DNA from: Manduca sexta
Lineage: Eukaryota; Arthropoda; Insecta; Lepidoptera; Sphingidae
DNA: 64,000 nt
Direction: 5' to 3'
Assembly: GCF_014839805.1 (NCBI RefSeq)
Contig: NC_051139.1
Location: 4,278,001 to 4,342,000, forward strand
Positions within the stretch are counted from its first letter, which is position 1. Each line of letters begins with the position of its first letter. This document shows positions 34,240 through 45,989 of this stretch, piece after piece. The translations under genes and the position numbers were made by a program. A model generated the notes under the pieces. That model did not search any database and was not told the origin of the DNA. It worked only from the letters and a program-made list of their open reading frames with translations.

Positions 34240-34848
34240 AAGCCACCTCTACTATGATAGCCCTAGTTGGAAGACGTCACATACCATCGATATAAGTATG
34301 TAGGTTTCCTCATCATATTTTTCCTCATCGTTGAGCAATACATTGTTACGTAGAAAAATCAGAGGTGTGTTAGGTTCTTAACCCGCGGTCTTTCATCTCC
34401 GCACTCGCAACTTAAGTGGGCCACGAACAATTTTCATTATTCATGAAAAAAAACTTTCTCACCTTTTCATTTCTTAAAAAAAGTTTTATGTTTTGTAATG
34501 TCGTCATTATTTTCACAACTGCACTTTTCACAAGAATTCTGATGAAATGGAGCAACTTCTGTTTGTAGGTCTTCGTTTTAGTTACGTCTTGGAGCAACTC
34601 CGCAAAAATTGCTTCACGACTGTTACATTTCGGGAGCAATTTGCGTCAGTTGACTTATGTGGATTCTTTGACTGTACTTTTATTTTTGATTGGTATAAAA
34701 AAAGTTTTCCTCTTGAGTTTCATTTTACAGCCATACTTTTTTTGGTTCGTTAAAATATATAGCGACGTTTCGTCGAACAAACTTAATGAAAACTGTGCCG
34801 ACGTAAGTATATAAATAATGTACACAATGATATAAATTATGCTTGCTA
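34240..34848. other. Non-coding stretch
   Basis: No recognised gene. Two overlapping opposite-strand frames at 34412-34753 carry an imperfect inverted arrangement (GAAGCAATTTTTGCGGAG-like and its inverse near 34556-34640) but nothing protein-like. Confidence 0.5.
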
Positions 34849-34985
34849 TTTAAGACTAGCTTTTGTCCGTGGCGCCGCCCGTTTGAAAAAGTTTATGATA
34901 AATATTTTCGTGGGATAAAAAGAAGCCTTTACCACACAGGAGTAACGTAGCTTTCTATTGGTGGACATTTTTTTCCAAAATCGAT
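34849..34985 (-). repeat. Family J repeat fragment
   Basis: GACTAGCTTTTGTCCGTGGC, GCCGCCCG, then GGGATAAAAAGAAGCCTTTA. This is the usual start of the repeat seen more fully at 37045-37260. Confidence 0.5.
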
Positions 34986-35309
34986 TTAGTTTATTTAATA
35001 TTTAAGAAACAACATAAAATATCAAATATAAATAACTAAATCATGAGTTATAAAATAATATATAACACAGGTGTGAAAAGAGTGAACAATAACATTATTT
35101 AAAATACAATGAAAGGTAACAAAAATAAAATAAAATCACATTCTAAAAAAAAATTAAGTAAAGTTATACACAAAATAAGTCAGAGAAGTAAAAAATCAAT
35201 TTCCACCTAAAGATTTTATAAAAGAAGGTTTACAACGATTAAAGGATATAAAGCACATACTTATCGATGTCGGAGAACCAATAAATGTATTTGAACCATA
35301 ATTATTTAT

Positions 35310-35605
35310 TTTAGATTTTTTTTTAATGATGAGCTTTCCTTTTGCTTGATGGTAAGCGATACGACCGCCTATACACAGTAGAGACACCATCTTGAACTAC
35401 AAAATATTGTTTGGTATTCCACTGCGCTCGTCATCGTGAGACATAAGATGTTAAATCTTATTATGTCTAGTAGTTACATTGGCTACAATGTCTTTCAAAC
35501 CGGAACACAACAGTGAGTACACACTACTGCTTGGCGGCAGAAATAGACATTGCGGTGCTACCTAACCAGGCGGACTCTCACATATGAGAGACCTACCAAT
35601 AATAG
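35310..35605 (-). mobile_element. Retroposon family C, longest copy
   Basis: Read on the minus strand it runs from GTAGGTCTCTCATATGTGAG through CCGCCTGGTTAGG, CAATGTCTATTTCTGCCGCC, GTGTTCCGGTTTG, GAGCGCAGTGGAATACC and CGGTCGTATCGCTTACCATC to an A-rich end. It joins the two halves that occur separately at 290-470 and 61485-61640. Confidence 0.5.
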
Positions 35606-35979
35606 ATGTCGAAGGTTGGAATTCTTTCACTTTTCACGTGAAATTTCACGTGATTATAATCTGCTAATGCCCTAATTATGTAAAATAAAATACTCTGTAT
35701 TGATATATACTTTTGTTTAAAACTTAATCTTTTAATTCCACATCTATGGTTCCAGTAATTTAATGTAGTTTTATTTTCAAGAAGAATATAAGCACGTGAT
35801 TTCATTTAGTAACGCATTGTAACAATTACTGTACTTTCCTCAAACCAGAAAATTATAGTTTTGATATATTGTTACTTAGTTGCAAAAACAGATAAAACGG
35901 TTGAGACAACTAAACAGACTCGTATACGAGCGATCGATACGATCTTACACCTAGCGAAATAAATCTACACATATTATAA

Positions 35980-36476
35980 AACAAAGTCCCCAAAAGCTGT
36001 CTATCTGTATGTGATCGATTTTCTCAAAATCTACTGAACGGATCTTTGTACGGATTTTACTAAAACAGGGGTGGCCAACCGGTCGATCGCGATCGACTGG
36101 TCGATCGCCACAACAAGTCCAGTCGATCGTGGCAAGGCAAAAATATAAATACGTAGAACAGACCGCGCAACATACCTAATCACTAACTGCTGCACGCATC
36201 GATTTGTATTATTTTTTAATCAAAATAATAATAAATTGTGTGCTGAACTATGTTGTTTCATCTACGATTTCAAAATGTGTATAGCTTGGTAGATCGCACA
36301 GAGTATCATCAGTGAAAAGTAGATCTTGGGTCTTACCAAGTTGGCCACCCCTGTACTAAAAGATAGTGCAATTCTTGACGAAGGTTTAGGTTAATAGTAC
36401 ATTACGGTTTTATGTAAATTGATTGAATTATAACGATTACAGTTAAAAAAACGAAGTCGCGGGCACAGCTAGTAAT
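35980..36476 (+). repeat. Older Helitron-like repeat split by a hAT MITE
   Basis: Left piece ACAAAGTCCCCAAAAGCTGT and TCTCAAAATCTACTGAACGG; right piece from AGATAGTGCAATTC to a 3' end CGAAGTCGCGGGCACAG and CTAGT. The order and the CTAG|T end resemble the elements at 18580 and 20535 but the sequence is diverged. Confidence 0.5.
36066..36353. mobile_element. hAT-type MITE with 8-bp target duplication
   Basis: 288-bp element with perfect 14-bp terminal inverted repeats, CAGGGGTGGCCAAC and GTTGGCCACCCCTG, flanked by the 8-bp duplication TACTAAAA at 36058-36065 and 36354-36361. Eight-base duplications and CAGGG-type ends are diagnostic of hAT transposons. It has inserted into an older repeat at about 35980-36475, which it splits. 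The internal region includes the palindromic GGTCGATCGCGATCGACTGG. No transposase. Confidence 0.5.
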
Positions 36477-36799
36477 CTAATATTCTTAATATTAATACAT
36501 TTTTTTTTAAATCTCGAAGAAATCCTAACAATCTAAGGACGAGAAAGACAGTATTTCTATAAAAAGTATTACCGACCGTTCCTGAATTATTTATTTGAAA
36601 GAACTGAAGACCAGCTGCGTATAAAAAACATCGCGGAATAATTTAATTTTCCTTGTTTTCGTATCACGATGATTGACATGGGCTTATTTATGTTTTACCA
36701 TGAACGGAAACTTAATAAAAGTGTCCAGGTAATACGAATAGCAGACGTATATCGATTTTAATACAATTGATATGAGTGCCATTTTACTAAGATGTACCG

Positions 36800-37022
36800 C
36801 CGATCTTAGGTATCCAGGCACCCCGAGTAAAATATTTCTTGGCGCCTCCTTCGTTTGACAACCTCTTTTTTAGACCCTTTGTATTCACTAAGTGTCACCT
36901 CTAATGCTTTTGGTGCCCTTCCTAAGAACTGCACACTTAGAAGCCTTCGCCAAGAGGACCAAGACGCTCACTGACCGTTGACGCCTGGAGCTGCAGCTCC
37001 GTTCACGGCCGGCCCTGGATGT
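36800..37022. repeat. Repeat-like block ending GGCCGGCCCTGG
   Basis: CTTGGCGCCTCCTTC and CAGCTCCGTTCACGGCCGGC with CCCTGG at the right. It looks like a decayed non-autonomous DNA element, but the left terminus is not clear. Confidence 0.5.
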
Positions 37023-37044
37023 AATATTGATTGTATAGTAAACT

Positions 37045-37260
37045 AGTTTTGCTCACAGCTTTGCCCGCGTGAAGTAGTTTTCCGGGATAAAAGTCCCGAT
37101 ATATGTCTCCCGGGATAGCAAGTAACCTATTACCTTCCCAGGATCTTAAACTATCCCCATACCAAATTTCATAAAAATCGGTTGAGTAGATTTTTAGAAA
37201 ATCGATAACATACCGACAGACAGAAAAGGGGACTTTGTTGTATAATATGTATAGATATTG
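37045..37260 (-). repeat. Family J interspersed repeat
   Basis: ACTAGTTTTGCTCACAGCTT, TGCCCGCGTGAAG, CCGGGATAAAAGTCCCGATA, CCATACCAAATTTCATAAAA, ATCGGTTGAG and GGGGACTTTGTTGTATAATA in order. It is close to the left end layout of lepidopteran Helitron-like repeats, read in reverse from CTAGT. Confidence 0.5.
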
Positions 37261-37489
37261 AAGCTATATCATTTACTTTTCTGAGTTTCGGCAGTCGCTT
37301 CAATTATTTTGCTAGACTAATCAATATGTGATTACAGACAGTTGATGAAACTTTAAAACGGTAGCAATTTCTTCATGTTAACTTAATACCTACTTTATAC
37401 TATTCAAATTTATTATTTTACCTCTAGCAGATATATTAGGTTATACATATTGTATCTATATGTTAATAAATGTTCCAACACATGTACCG

Positions 37490-37620
37490 CGCCAGGTGGA
37501 GATGACGGGAGATGCGAGGCGCGTGCCGGCTCGCGTGACAGCGTGCGTGACGTCACCCCCGGGTCCCCCCTGCCCACCACCCGCTGAAAGCTCATTATTG
37601 AATACACGGGTGTTTGAGCG
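37490..37620. promoter_or_regulatory. GC-rich island with perfect CRE
   Basis: Strong GC peak: GAGGCGCGTGCCGGCTCGCG, TGACGTCA at 37548-37555, then CCCCGGGTCCCCCCTGCCCA. Unique in the window. It could be a promoter or an untranslated exon of an unseen gene. No TATA or splice signals were convincing. Confidence 0.5.
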
Positions 37621-37664
37621 GTAGTGTTTAATACGATAGGTTTAGAGTTCAGGTTAAGCAATGT

Positions 37665-38810
37665 TCAGTCTTAAAGCTTAAAAAATATAGGTTTAAGGTT
37701 TTTAAATTCGTCCGTTTATTTTACAATACTTTGTTAATTTATGAATTTGTTTTTAATAATTAATACTTTTTATCGGTAATTGTAAATTGTTGCTATCTAT
37801 GCCCTTCGCTACTGAGACTATATTTTGAATAATTTGGAATCAATTTAAACCTAAACATATATTTTTGTGTAGTAGATGAAGGCAATATATTTCGCCTTTG
37901 AACTATTTATTTCAGTAATAGATAAGTTCGAAATAAAGAACATAAAACTAATTTTAAGCATATATTTCGTATTGCCATCATATTTTGGAAATGTCAATAG
38001 GTCTCTAGAAATAATTTACGCCAACAACTACCGCATGGATTTCGATTAAATTCTAAATAGAGATAATTTGTGACTCTGGGGCCCACACAGGCTACTTTTT
38101 CCCAGAAAAAACACTATCACGCCGGCGAAGTCTCGAGCAAAATCTAGTAAATAATAAATAATATATTATAAAGGAAATAATATTCTTCCTTCAACATTTT
38201 CTTTACGAAAGTCTTCAGACGCTGCTAAAATTAATTTAGAATTTCACTTAAATTTAATAATTTATTTTATAACAAAGGTTAATATCGAACTACATTTTAT
38301 ATAAATAGACGCAACTCAAAGAGATTTTAAATTAGATCCAAACTTGTATTATCTAAAGACATCATTAACTCAGAAGCTGTCTAAGTTGAGGGAGGAGCCT
38401 TTCCGTAGGATTAGCTTGATAGATGTGACAGTAAGACGCTGAGACACTATAATGAATTTCGTGTTGTGACTATGTTAGTAATTATATCGATATAATTTTT
38501 TTACATTAGGATGAATGTCATTATCCCAATTATAAATATCTATTCATTTTGAAAAGCATAAATCGAATAGATTTTTGGAGTGCACACGACGATTTTTAAA
38601 TTACAAAAAACGAGCGGTATATATGCGCGAACTGTACGCGTTTTCAGCGCGCGCAAAATATTTTATATGTAATACATGTTTTTACATTTCCTAAGCTCAT
38701 TTAAAACCACTAACTACATAAGAAATAATCACAATCACTAACTATTGAAATAACATTTTTGAAGACCGTACAATACACTCCGAAACAAAACAGACACAGA
38801 TATTCATTTA
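37665..38810. other. AT-rich non-coding stretch
   Basis: No gene or named repeat recognised between the two GC-rich islands. GCGCGCGCAAA near 38648 is the only GC-rich spot. Confidence 0.5.
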
Positions 38811-38821
38811 TTGTATTTACA

Positions 38822-38970
38822 GGGTGAGCGAGGGGCGATCAGCTGTTGAGTTCAAGGTCTCCCGGGTCAATGCTAGATACCGCCGGGGAAACGGGTGGCT
38901 CGGGGAAGCAGGGGGTGGGTGCGTGGGCGTCACCATGGCAACCGGCCCACGCCGCCCACGGCCGACCAGG
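38822..38970 (+). other. GC-rich exon-like segment with ATG in good context
   Basis: A GC-rich 149-bp segment sits between a plausible acceptor (TATTGTATTTACAG) and a plausible donor (CAG|GTACTC). One frame is open throughout; within it CACCATGG gives a good start context at 38935 (MATGPRRPRPT up to the donor). It might be a 5' untranslated or first coding exon of a gene lying beyond the window or in repeats to the right. No known domain and no second exon found, so this is speculative. Confidence 0.5.
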
Positions 38971-39122
38971 TACTCAATCAATTACCCCCGAGAACATATT
39001 TCTCGGTTAATGAAATGTAACGTGAGGATGCAGTGGTGTTAAAATTTTACATTATGTTGTGATTACTTCGGTAGGTAGGTATGTATTATCAAAACCAGCT
39101 TTAGTTTATGATTCTATCTTAA

Positions 39123-39480
39123 GGTGGTAGCTCAAGGTCCATTTTCATACATTTTGTTTCGGCTTTAATCTGGGTAACTAAACAAGTATTGGCAAGTAAA
39201 GAATTTAAATTCACGTCTAGTTAGTGATTAGTTCTCGCAGTTGAAGAAAAATGTAAAAATAATTAATAATCATGGATATTTCGGCCTTTAAAATTTAATA
39301 TGACGAAATTTTAAAGGCAGAAATATCCATGATTATTAATTATTTTTACATTTTTCTTTCAACTGCGAGAACTAATCACTAACTAGACGTGAATTTAAAT
39401 TCTTTACTTGCCAATACTTGTTTAGTTACCCAGATTAAAGCAGAAACAAAATGTATGAAAATGGACCTTGAGGTATCGCC
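39123..39480. mobile_element. Long-TIR MITE flanked by TTAA (piggyBac-like), copy 2
   Basis: 358-bp near-perfect palindrome with TTAA on each side (39119-39122 and 39481-39484). The outer arms match 17943-18144: CTCAAGGTCCATTTTCATAC at the left and its inverse at the right. This copy has an additional inner pair of arms (GCAGTTGAAGAAAAATG and its inverse, ATCATGGATATTTC and its inverse), with only a few bases at the tip. Single-stranded DNA or RNA would fold into one hairpin of about 175 base pairs. Confidence 0.5.
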
Positions 39481-40284
39481 TTAACGAATCGATATAAATA
39501 CTAAACGAGATTCGTTGTATCGAGCCTTTATGGCGGATTTTTTTTTTCTCAGCAGAATTTAACTTTCGCCTGACCTTGCACAAGAAATACACAACTATAA
39601 AAAAATTTAAGGTTTTCATATACCTCGATTCATTTCGTGAAAAATGTTTGAATATTTTAATTTATAATGATTTCTTATTTTAACACGAATGTTAGACATT
39701 GACGTCGGGAGCAAATAATAATAACCACAATAAAATCCGTAAATAGATTTTTTTTACTTATTTAATGTGTGTTAATTTTTTGAGTCATTGATTTTCGAAA
39801 ATACCTAAAATATTAATAAAGTTTAGAAATTGAATAGACATTGTCGCCATCTATATATTTATATAGTATAATCCCTTTCATAAAGTTAGCGAGCTTCGAG
39901 CGAAAGCCATTTGGCTTGGCGTATACATAAGTCTTCCAAACTCGAAACTAGATTTTAGTTCCGAGAGAATTGGGACGCAAAATATTGAAATCGAGTTGTG
40001 TTAACATTCGAAATTAGTATAGAGATATCGTGTTTTAAAAATCTTTATATATACTATTTCATTTTTTACAGCCTGTTATTTAATTGTGTAAAAATTCAAA
40101 TCCGTTATTGACTATATTTTAAGACAATATGTCTATCAATTTGTATCACTCTGTATTAAGGGCTGTGGATTTAAAGATACACTGTTTCTCATATTATTAA
40201 AATTGATTACTCGGGGAGAAGAAATTAATACAGTATAGTGCACGTAGTCATTTAAAGGTCATGGGGACCGAAACACCTTTTTAC

Positions 40285-40363
40285 GATCGTTAACGCTAAT
40301 AGAAAATAATAAGTCTATCGCTAGTATATTATGTTCTCATACATAACGTTAGCGTTAACGATC
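40285..40363. mobile_element. Family G short TIR element, copy 2
   Basis: 79 bp with 15-bp inverted ends GATCGTTAACGCTAA and TTAGCGTTAACGATC and the shared inner phrase AAGTCTATCGCTAG. A shorter relative of 34022-34132. Confidence 0.5.
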
Positions 40364-40853
40364 GCAGAAACGCGTCTTGGTTAACTTTTGTTTGTGAGTC
40401 AGTCGAGTGCTACTATCAAGCTAGCTACTTACTCGTGTCAAGCAGATGTATGAAAAAAATACTTTGATTGTAAGTACATAGACTCTACAAATATTTTTTG
40501 TTGTTTTAACATTATAAATAGGTGTTTAACAATACTGATTTATTTATCCCATTTCCATGTAATAATAGTTATCATTTCTTCGCCTTAAAATCATATAAAC
40601 ACGGCAGCAAGAGCTGGTTTCGATCGAAGTAATTTCTCGGGAACTAGTTGAGTAAACAAGCTCTTTTCATTGCGATATTGTCGCAACAATGTTGCAGAAA
40701 GTGCTAGAGCGGCCTTCGGTTAATTGCAGTAAGTTAATTGAACGCTTTACTTTATTTTTTATGTTGATCGATAATGTATGTACGGTGCGTTACAATTTTA
40801 TTGCATTGTTTTAAGTTTTGGTAATTCTGATTGTGCTTTTAGTGAATGCTTAT

Positions 40854-41183
40854 AGCGGCGATAGCCTAGTTGGGTGTGGAACGGACTGCCAAGACGAATG
40901 TCCGCAGGTTCAAATCCCAAGGGCACACATCTCTGACTTTTCTAAAATCATGTGTGTATTCTTTGTGAATTTATCGTTCTCTTTAACGGTGAAGGAAAAC
41001 ATCGTGAGGAAACCTGCGCATCTGAGAAGTTCTCTATAGGAATTTCGAAGGTGTGTGAAGTCTACCAATCCGCACTAGGCCAGCGTGGTGGACTAAGGTC
41101 TAATCCCTCTCAGTAGTAGAGGAGGCCCGTGCTCAGCAGTGGGCAAGTATATAATACAAGGCTGATATTATTATTATTTATTA
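40854..41183 (+). mobile_element. SINE family A, full length with TSD
   Basis: Complete A box (TAGCCTAGTTGG), B box (GGTTCAAATCC), body and (ATT)n tail. Direct repeats TTTTAGTGAAT at 40837-40847 and 41184-41194 are the target-site duplication. The ORF of 73 codons across the head is not a gene. Confidence 0.5.
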
Positions 41184-41219
41184 TTTTAGTGAATAAAGGT
41201 TTCATTATACGAGTGGTTG

Positions 41220-43200
41220 AAATTCGATTATCGAATTTAATACATTCCTAACATTTATCATACATAAATTTTATTTTTCTGCACTCCTTCTCTATGAAAT
41301 CTTTGTTCATGCCAAATCTCACAGTTTTCCGTGCGTTTTAAATGCGGTACAAAATTTTTCTTTACTTATTAATATATAGATTTAAACTGAATGTAAATAT
41401 CTGACGATCGCAAAATTATAAAAGCATAATAGCGTATTATTATTCTATTTTCTGATGCTTTACCTTAAGTAGTAATTTATATTAAAATTACGTTTTTTGT
41501 TAATTCGTGTTATCGACCTTTTTTGTTTCCTTTATAATATAATTTTATCTGTTCGTTTTATGAATTCAATACGACACAGCAATTCTTTGAATTACCATAG
41601 TTTTACTTTGAAATTATAATTTATAAGATACAAGTGCCCAATTCATCGCACAGCTCTCAAAATAGTGTTTCTTAAAGATCTACCTTCACATAGAGGTCAC
41701 TAAACTGTAATGACGTCATTAAATCAATAAAAACGACAATAGGTGTTTTATAAAGCGTTCTCATTTACGTGAAACTTCCTGTTTACATCCACGGTATGAT
41801 CTGTGGAATGTTTGCGAAACAGAACCAAAATCGAGGACATCGAAAGGCCCATTATTAACAGTGTGGTTCAATAAAACAACTAACATTTTATTCTGGATGA
41901 ATAAGAGCAGAGAGATTTCTTATGTTTAATGTTAGACATTGAAAAAAAACTATTTACGACTTTTATAGCAGTTTTTTATATTATGCTTGGCCCGTTGTTC
42001 GACTTACAGGGAAAGAGGTTGGTTTGAGACAGCGCTCTGTTTTTATAGAGCCTGGTCGCTTTTAAAACGTAGGTATTCAGATATTTAAAATTATGTGTCG
42101 AAGAGAATCAAATGTTATTGTTTTAAATTCATATTTTATTCATTATATTTTCTGCAGTTGTCGACAAACGTTTTGTTTATATGGGGAATATCTCCCGACA
42201 AACCTATGGAAGTAATGCCATTGAAGTAATGCCATTGATTTTAACGGCGAAGCCAATCAAGGTTCACCGCATAATACCAAAGAATATATTGATAAGAATA
42301 TATATCAAAGCGTGGTATGTGGGTGAGATCGTCACGCGCACCTGAGCGATACCCGGTGACCCATGAAACCTTTCCACGGTGTAATCATGCTCGCCGTCCA
42401 CGCGCCACAAAGAACTTTACAACTTATTATAGCCTCGTTGGGTACGTGGGCTTGAGCCTCGAGAACGAGAACTTTCGAGAATGAGTGAGTTGTTGAAGGC
42501 AAGCTGTTTAAGCTAATGCATGCATAGTTAGCACGCACGTTATAGTTGCTTGTTTGATTATAGAAACTACTTACCATGTCATTCTGTTATACGTCAAATC
42601 TATATATTTTTTTGTTTTAGGGATTGTTTTTGCTAACTATATAACTTAATTCATAAAATTTTGAGTCATGTGACCGCCAGATATAGAGCCAGGCGTTTTT
42701 AATATCTATGCATACGTTTGATCATATCAGGGGTCATCTTATAATGGTTCATCTCAGAAGCTAGATATTAAAATTTTACCTCACAATGCGCTACTTAAGA
42801 GTTAAGACCAAGTATCAATTAAACCATAGACACGGTTTTATTGAGGTCATGGACCCCCACTTCTGAATCACTTCAGCATTAATCTTCAGCCGACAAAGCG
42901 CCGGTGGTGGCGCCGGCGCACCTGACCCTCGACTCCTTTTAACCACTTGGCCTTAAGTAGTTTCAATGGCGGTAAGCCATTTTTCGTATCGTGTAAACAT
43001 ACGACGTACAGTTTAATGCTTTACGCTGTTGTAATTTCAATTTCGTATTTTTAAATTTTTGTAATTTCAATTACGGACATTTGATAATCGATTCCGCGTT
43101 AGAATTCCATAAGAAACATGATGAGAATGGAAAAGGAATTACATTTGGACATCGGGAACTCTTACCGTTCGCGTCTTCCTATCTGTTTTGTATGGGTACT
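41220..43200. other. Non-coding stretch with a GC-balanced segment
   Basis: No gene recognised. Contains the CRE at 41711-41718. The unique, GC-balanced segment 42310-42550 (CGTCACGCGCACCTGAGCGA and others) and a short GC patch at 42896-42930 (GCGCCGGTGGTGGCGCCGGC) are possible regulatory elements. Confidence 0.5.
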
Positions 43201-44800
43201 GTAAAAAATAAATAATCTTACAATCCGCCTTCATATATTTTGTTGATATTTTCAACAAGGCCTTTGACGATGAAGGTAACAATGCCGATCAATAAAAACA
43301 ATTTCTTTACTATCTTTTGTAAATGACAAAGCAGTAACGTTGAAGATTGACAGGGCGTGTTGCATATTACAGTCTTGACTGTTTTATTATGAAAATGACA
43401 TGTCATTATGCGATTAGAAGAATTGTCGTTAGTCGTATTGTGATGGTTGGCTTTCTAATTGACGTCCTTTGTTATTTTGTAGCGAGGTTTTTGTATGTAT
43501 AATTAACTTGTAATAGTAGTATTTTTATGCTAGTGGCATTTATTATAATATAATATAGTGAACTGTATATTGTATTTAAATTATCCATATTTTTTATTCG
43601 AAAATTTCAATCTGGTATTCAACGAGGTGCATATTTTTTGATAGGATTTATTTCTGTAGGTATATATGTATACATAATAATATGTTAAATATGAGATTTA
43701 GATATACCACGCAATTCATGTCCTATGTCATATTCATGCAGCGAATAATTTCTCCTATTGAACACACCTACCGTTGTCGTTAGTTTTTCCCAAACTACTA
43801 AATACTTAAATTCAGTTCACACATTCAAAGACGTTCTTAGTGATATTTCACCCACGTTTGCGGGAGAAAAAAGTATTCCATTTTCCTGGATTATCTCTGT
43901 TTGATGAGCTCAACCACTCTACACGTGTCACTTAAAATCCGCGCGAACACTTTCGTGAATGCGTACTAGATGGCGCTATGTGCGCGGTTTTATTAAATTG
44001 CTGCGCTGTAGTTGAGTTTGTTCACGAAGTTTCTACAGTGCTCGTGATTTGCATAATACTAGTTCTTGCTCAGGAATATTAAAAAAATCTTTGAATAATT
44101 TGTTATACCGTTCTGTACTTGGTGACGTAGTTGTTTGACGGAAGAACTGCTGAGGTTTCCCCTTCGATTGTGGTGTGCTGAAAGTCTCGGGTTCTGCTCC
44201 GGTTTAAAAAAGTCTTCATTTTACGAAAATTTTTGTAGCAGATATTTTTAGAAACTGATTTTTAGGGACAATGTTTAGCTATATAAAAACATTCAAATCT
44301 ATATAAAAATATATTAACAAAAACATACATACATTTTACAAATGTAAACGTACATACAATTGGCACGATTCTGAAACACTCGAAACACTTAAGCCGCGAA
44401 AATACGGAAAGGAAAGCTCAGGACAACTCAAGGTCAGTTATGAGCCTTGAAGGTCCCGCGCCGTTGCCAGGGAGAGGCTCGATGCATGGGTGAACAGGAA
44501 ATGAGGTGATACGATATCCCCCTGAATAAACAGAATAGGTATAGTAAGTTTCATGGATTTCAGGTGTTTTTGATATAAGCAGAGTTTGATACCTGTTAAT
44601 TTATTGTTGAAGAATTGATATTGCATAATATATGACTATATTTTGTATTTAACTACTATTAGTTATTCGTTTGTAAATCTTTCTAAAATAAATAATTATA
44701 GCAGAATTTTAGGTATGTTGTAGAATTTTTCAATTGTGGATTGTGGTAATATTTTCCGAACAAGCTTATTGAATTTATTGTCTGTATACACTATAATTAG
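43200..44800. other. Non-coding stretch
   Basis: No gene or complete repeat recognised. The segment 43910-44060 is somewhat GC-richer (CCGCGCGAACAC, TGTGCGCGGTTT). Short ORFs have no recognisable features. Confidence 0.5.
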
Positions 44801-44802
44801 AT

Positions 44803-45336
44803 TTGTCACTTAGTATTTTCTATCAAGTAAATCTAATACACTCTTCCATTTATTTATCGAATTTAAAATTATCTTACATAACAATTTCCCACTTATTTAT
44901 CAAAAATGATCTAGCATCAAACTTACAAACAATTCCACAATTGCCATTAAGCACCAATAAAATAAATCATTGCAACATCCAGACAGTCTGCTGTTTACGG
45001 ATTTGCCAATTTTCTGGGCTCTTGATCAACAAGTGGGTTCCCGGCGGGTGCGGGTGGGCCACCCCGTATCTACGCAACTGTGCCCCTAACGCTCCCCACG
45101 GTACGCTTATTGACGCGTTTTACTTTTATTACCTTTTTAATTGTAACGTTTTGATAGTTCTGTGCTTACAGGTCTTCTGTACGAAGGTAAAGGACGTAGT
45201 ACTGAGAGGGTTTAGTGTTTTTGTTTTATTTAGTTTCCATCTTTGTTCTTTTCTACGAAATCCGATCGCCGAAGTTGCAGTGCTACTACTAATGTTTAAG
45301 GTAAGTCAAATAGTCATTATTATATTGATATGTTGA
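44803..45336 (+). other. Unrecognised 177-codon open frame, not called a gene
   Basis: The longest open frame of the window, starting at a TTG. The translation is mostly low-information (many I, L, S, N) with one GC-rich patch at 45040-45105 giving KWVPGGCGWATPYLRNC. An acceptor-like CTTACAG at 45171 and a donor AAG|GTAAGT at 45300 frame a 129-bp open piece. No family recognised; chance is the simplest explanation. Confidence 0.5.
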
Positions 45337-45392
45337 GGTCAATGTTGAACGTTTGATTGTGACGGCAAAAATATATGATGTAATAGAAATCG

Positions 45393-45455
45393 AAATAAAA
45401 CTAGTTTCCGGATTTTTTTTTATTTCCCGGGACGTTTCGAAATCTGCTGTTTACG
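45393..45455 (+). repeat. Family F fragment
   Basis: GAAATAAAACTAGTTTCCGG, then CCCGGGACGTTTCGAAATCT. One arm of the hairpin family at 30822. Confidence 0.5.
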
Positions 45456-45605
45456 AATCGTATTTTGATGGCTAACATTTGCCTAAACAAAAGAAATCAT
45501 ATTGTCAATATCCGAAATAATTAAAATTATGTCGGTCCATATTTCGAAAATAATTATAAAAAAATGCGATTTTTATTATCATACATCTAGTATATGCTGA
45601 TGCCT

Positions 45606-45868
45606 GAGACTGCCTCGGTGGCGTAGTTGTATTGCATGTCCGGTACAATAGCGCTCTGAGGTCCTGGGTTCGAATCCCGGGTCGGGCAAAGTGATATTTG
45701 GGTTTTTCTACTCAGTATCAGCCCGGAGTCTGGAATTTGTGCCCGATATGGCGATAGGCTCGCCCCCTATCACATCATGGGACGGAACATACTTGGCGAA
45801 AAGTGGGTGCCCTAGTTGCGCCTCTGCATACCCCTTCGGGGATAAATGCGTGATATTATGTATGTATG
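45606..45868 (+). mobile_element. tRNA-derived SINE (family D), full length with TSD
   Basis: tRNA-like head CTCGGTGGCGTAGTTGTATT with B box GGGTTCGAATCCC, then TCAGCCCGGAGTCTGGAATT, CGATATGGCGATAGGCTCGC, CATGGGACGG and a (TATG)n tail. A 14-bp duplication, TACATCTAGTATAT, is at 45582-45595 and 45869-45882. The copy at 49714-49977 is nearly identical. The 75-codon ORF is the SINE body. Confidence 0.5.
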
Positions 45869-45989
45869 TACATCTAGTATATAATACAAGTACTATGATG
45901 ACTCAAACAATTGTCTAGTGACAGTACTAACTAACATGTTACTAAATGTACATATATCACAAATATTAGTGTGGCACAACGCAGAATCT

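Noticed and set aside
44803..45336. Longest open frame (177 codons) as a gene
   Set aside because: It starts at TTG, has low-information composition in its first third, no recognised motif, and no clear splice partner; chance read-through in AT-rich DNA is more likely.
45610..45700. A functional tRNA gene, because of the TGGCGTAG and GGGTTCGAATCCC boxes
   Set aside because: The boxes belong to the SINE head. The stretch is followed by the SINE body and tail rather than a tRNA acceptor stem, and has an exact target duplication.
45691..45918. 75-codon frame, and its near-identical match at 49629-49892, as a conserved small protein family
   Set aside because: Both are the body of SINE family D read in one frame; similarity follows from the repeat, and target duplications bound the SINE exactly.
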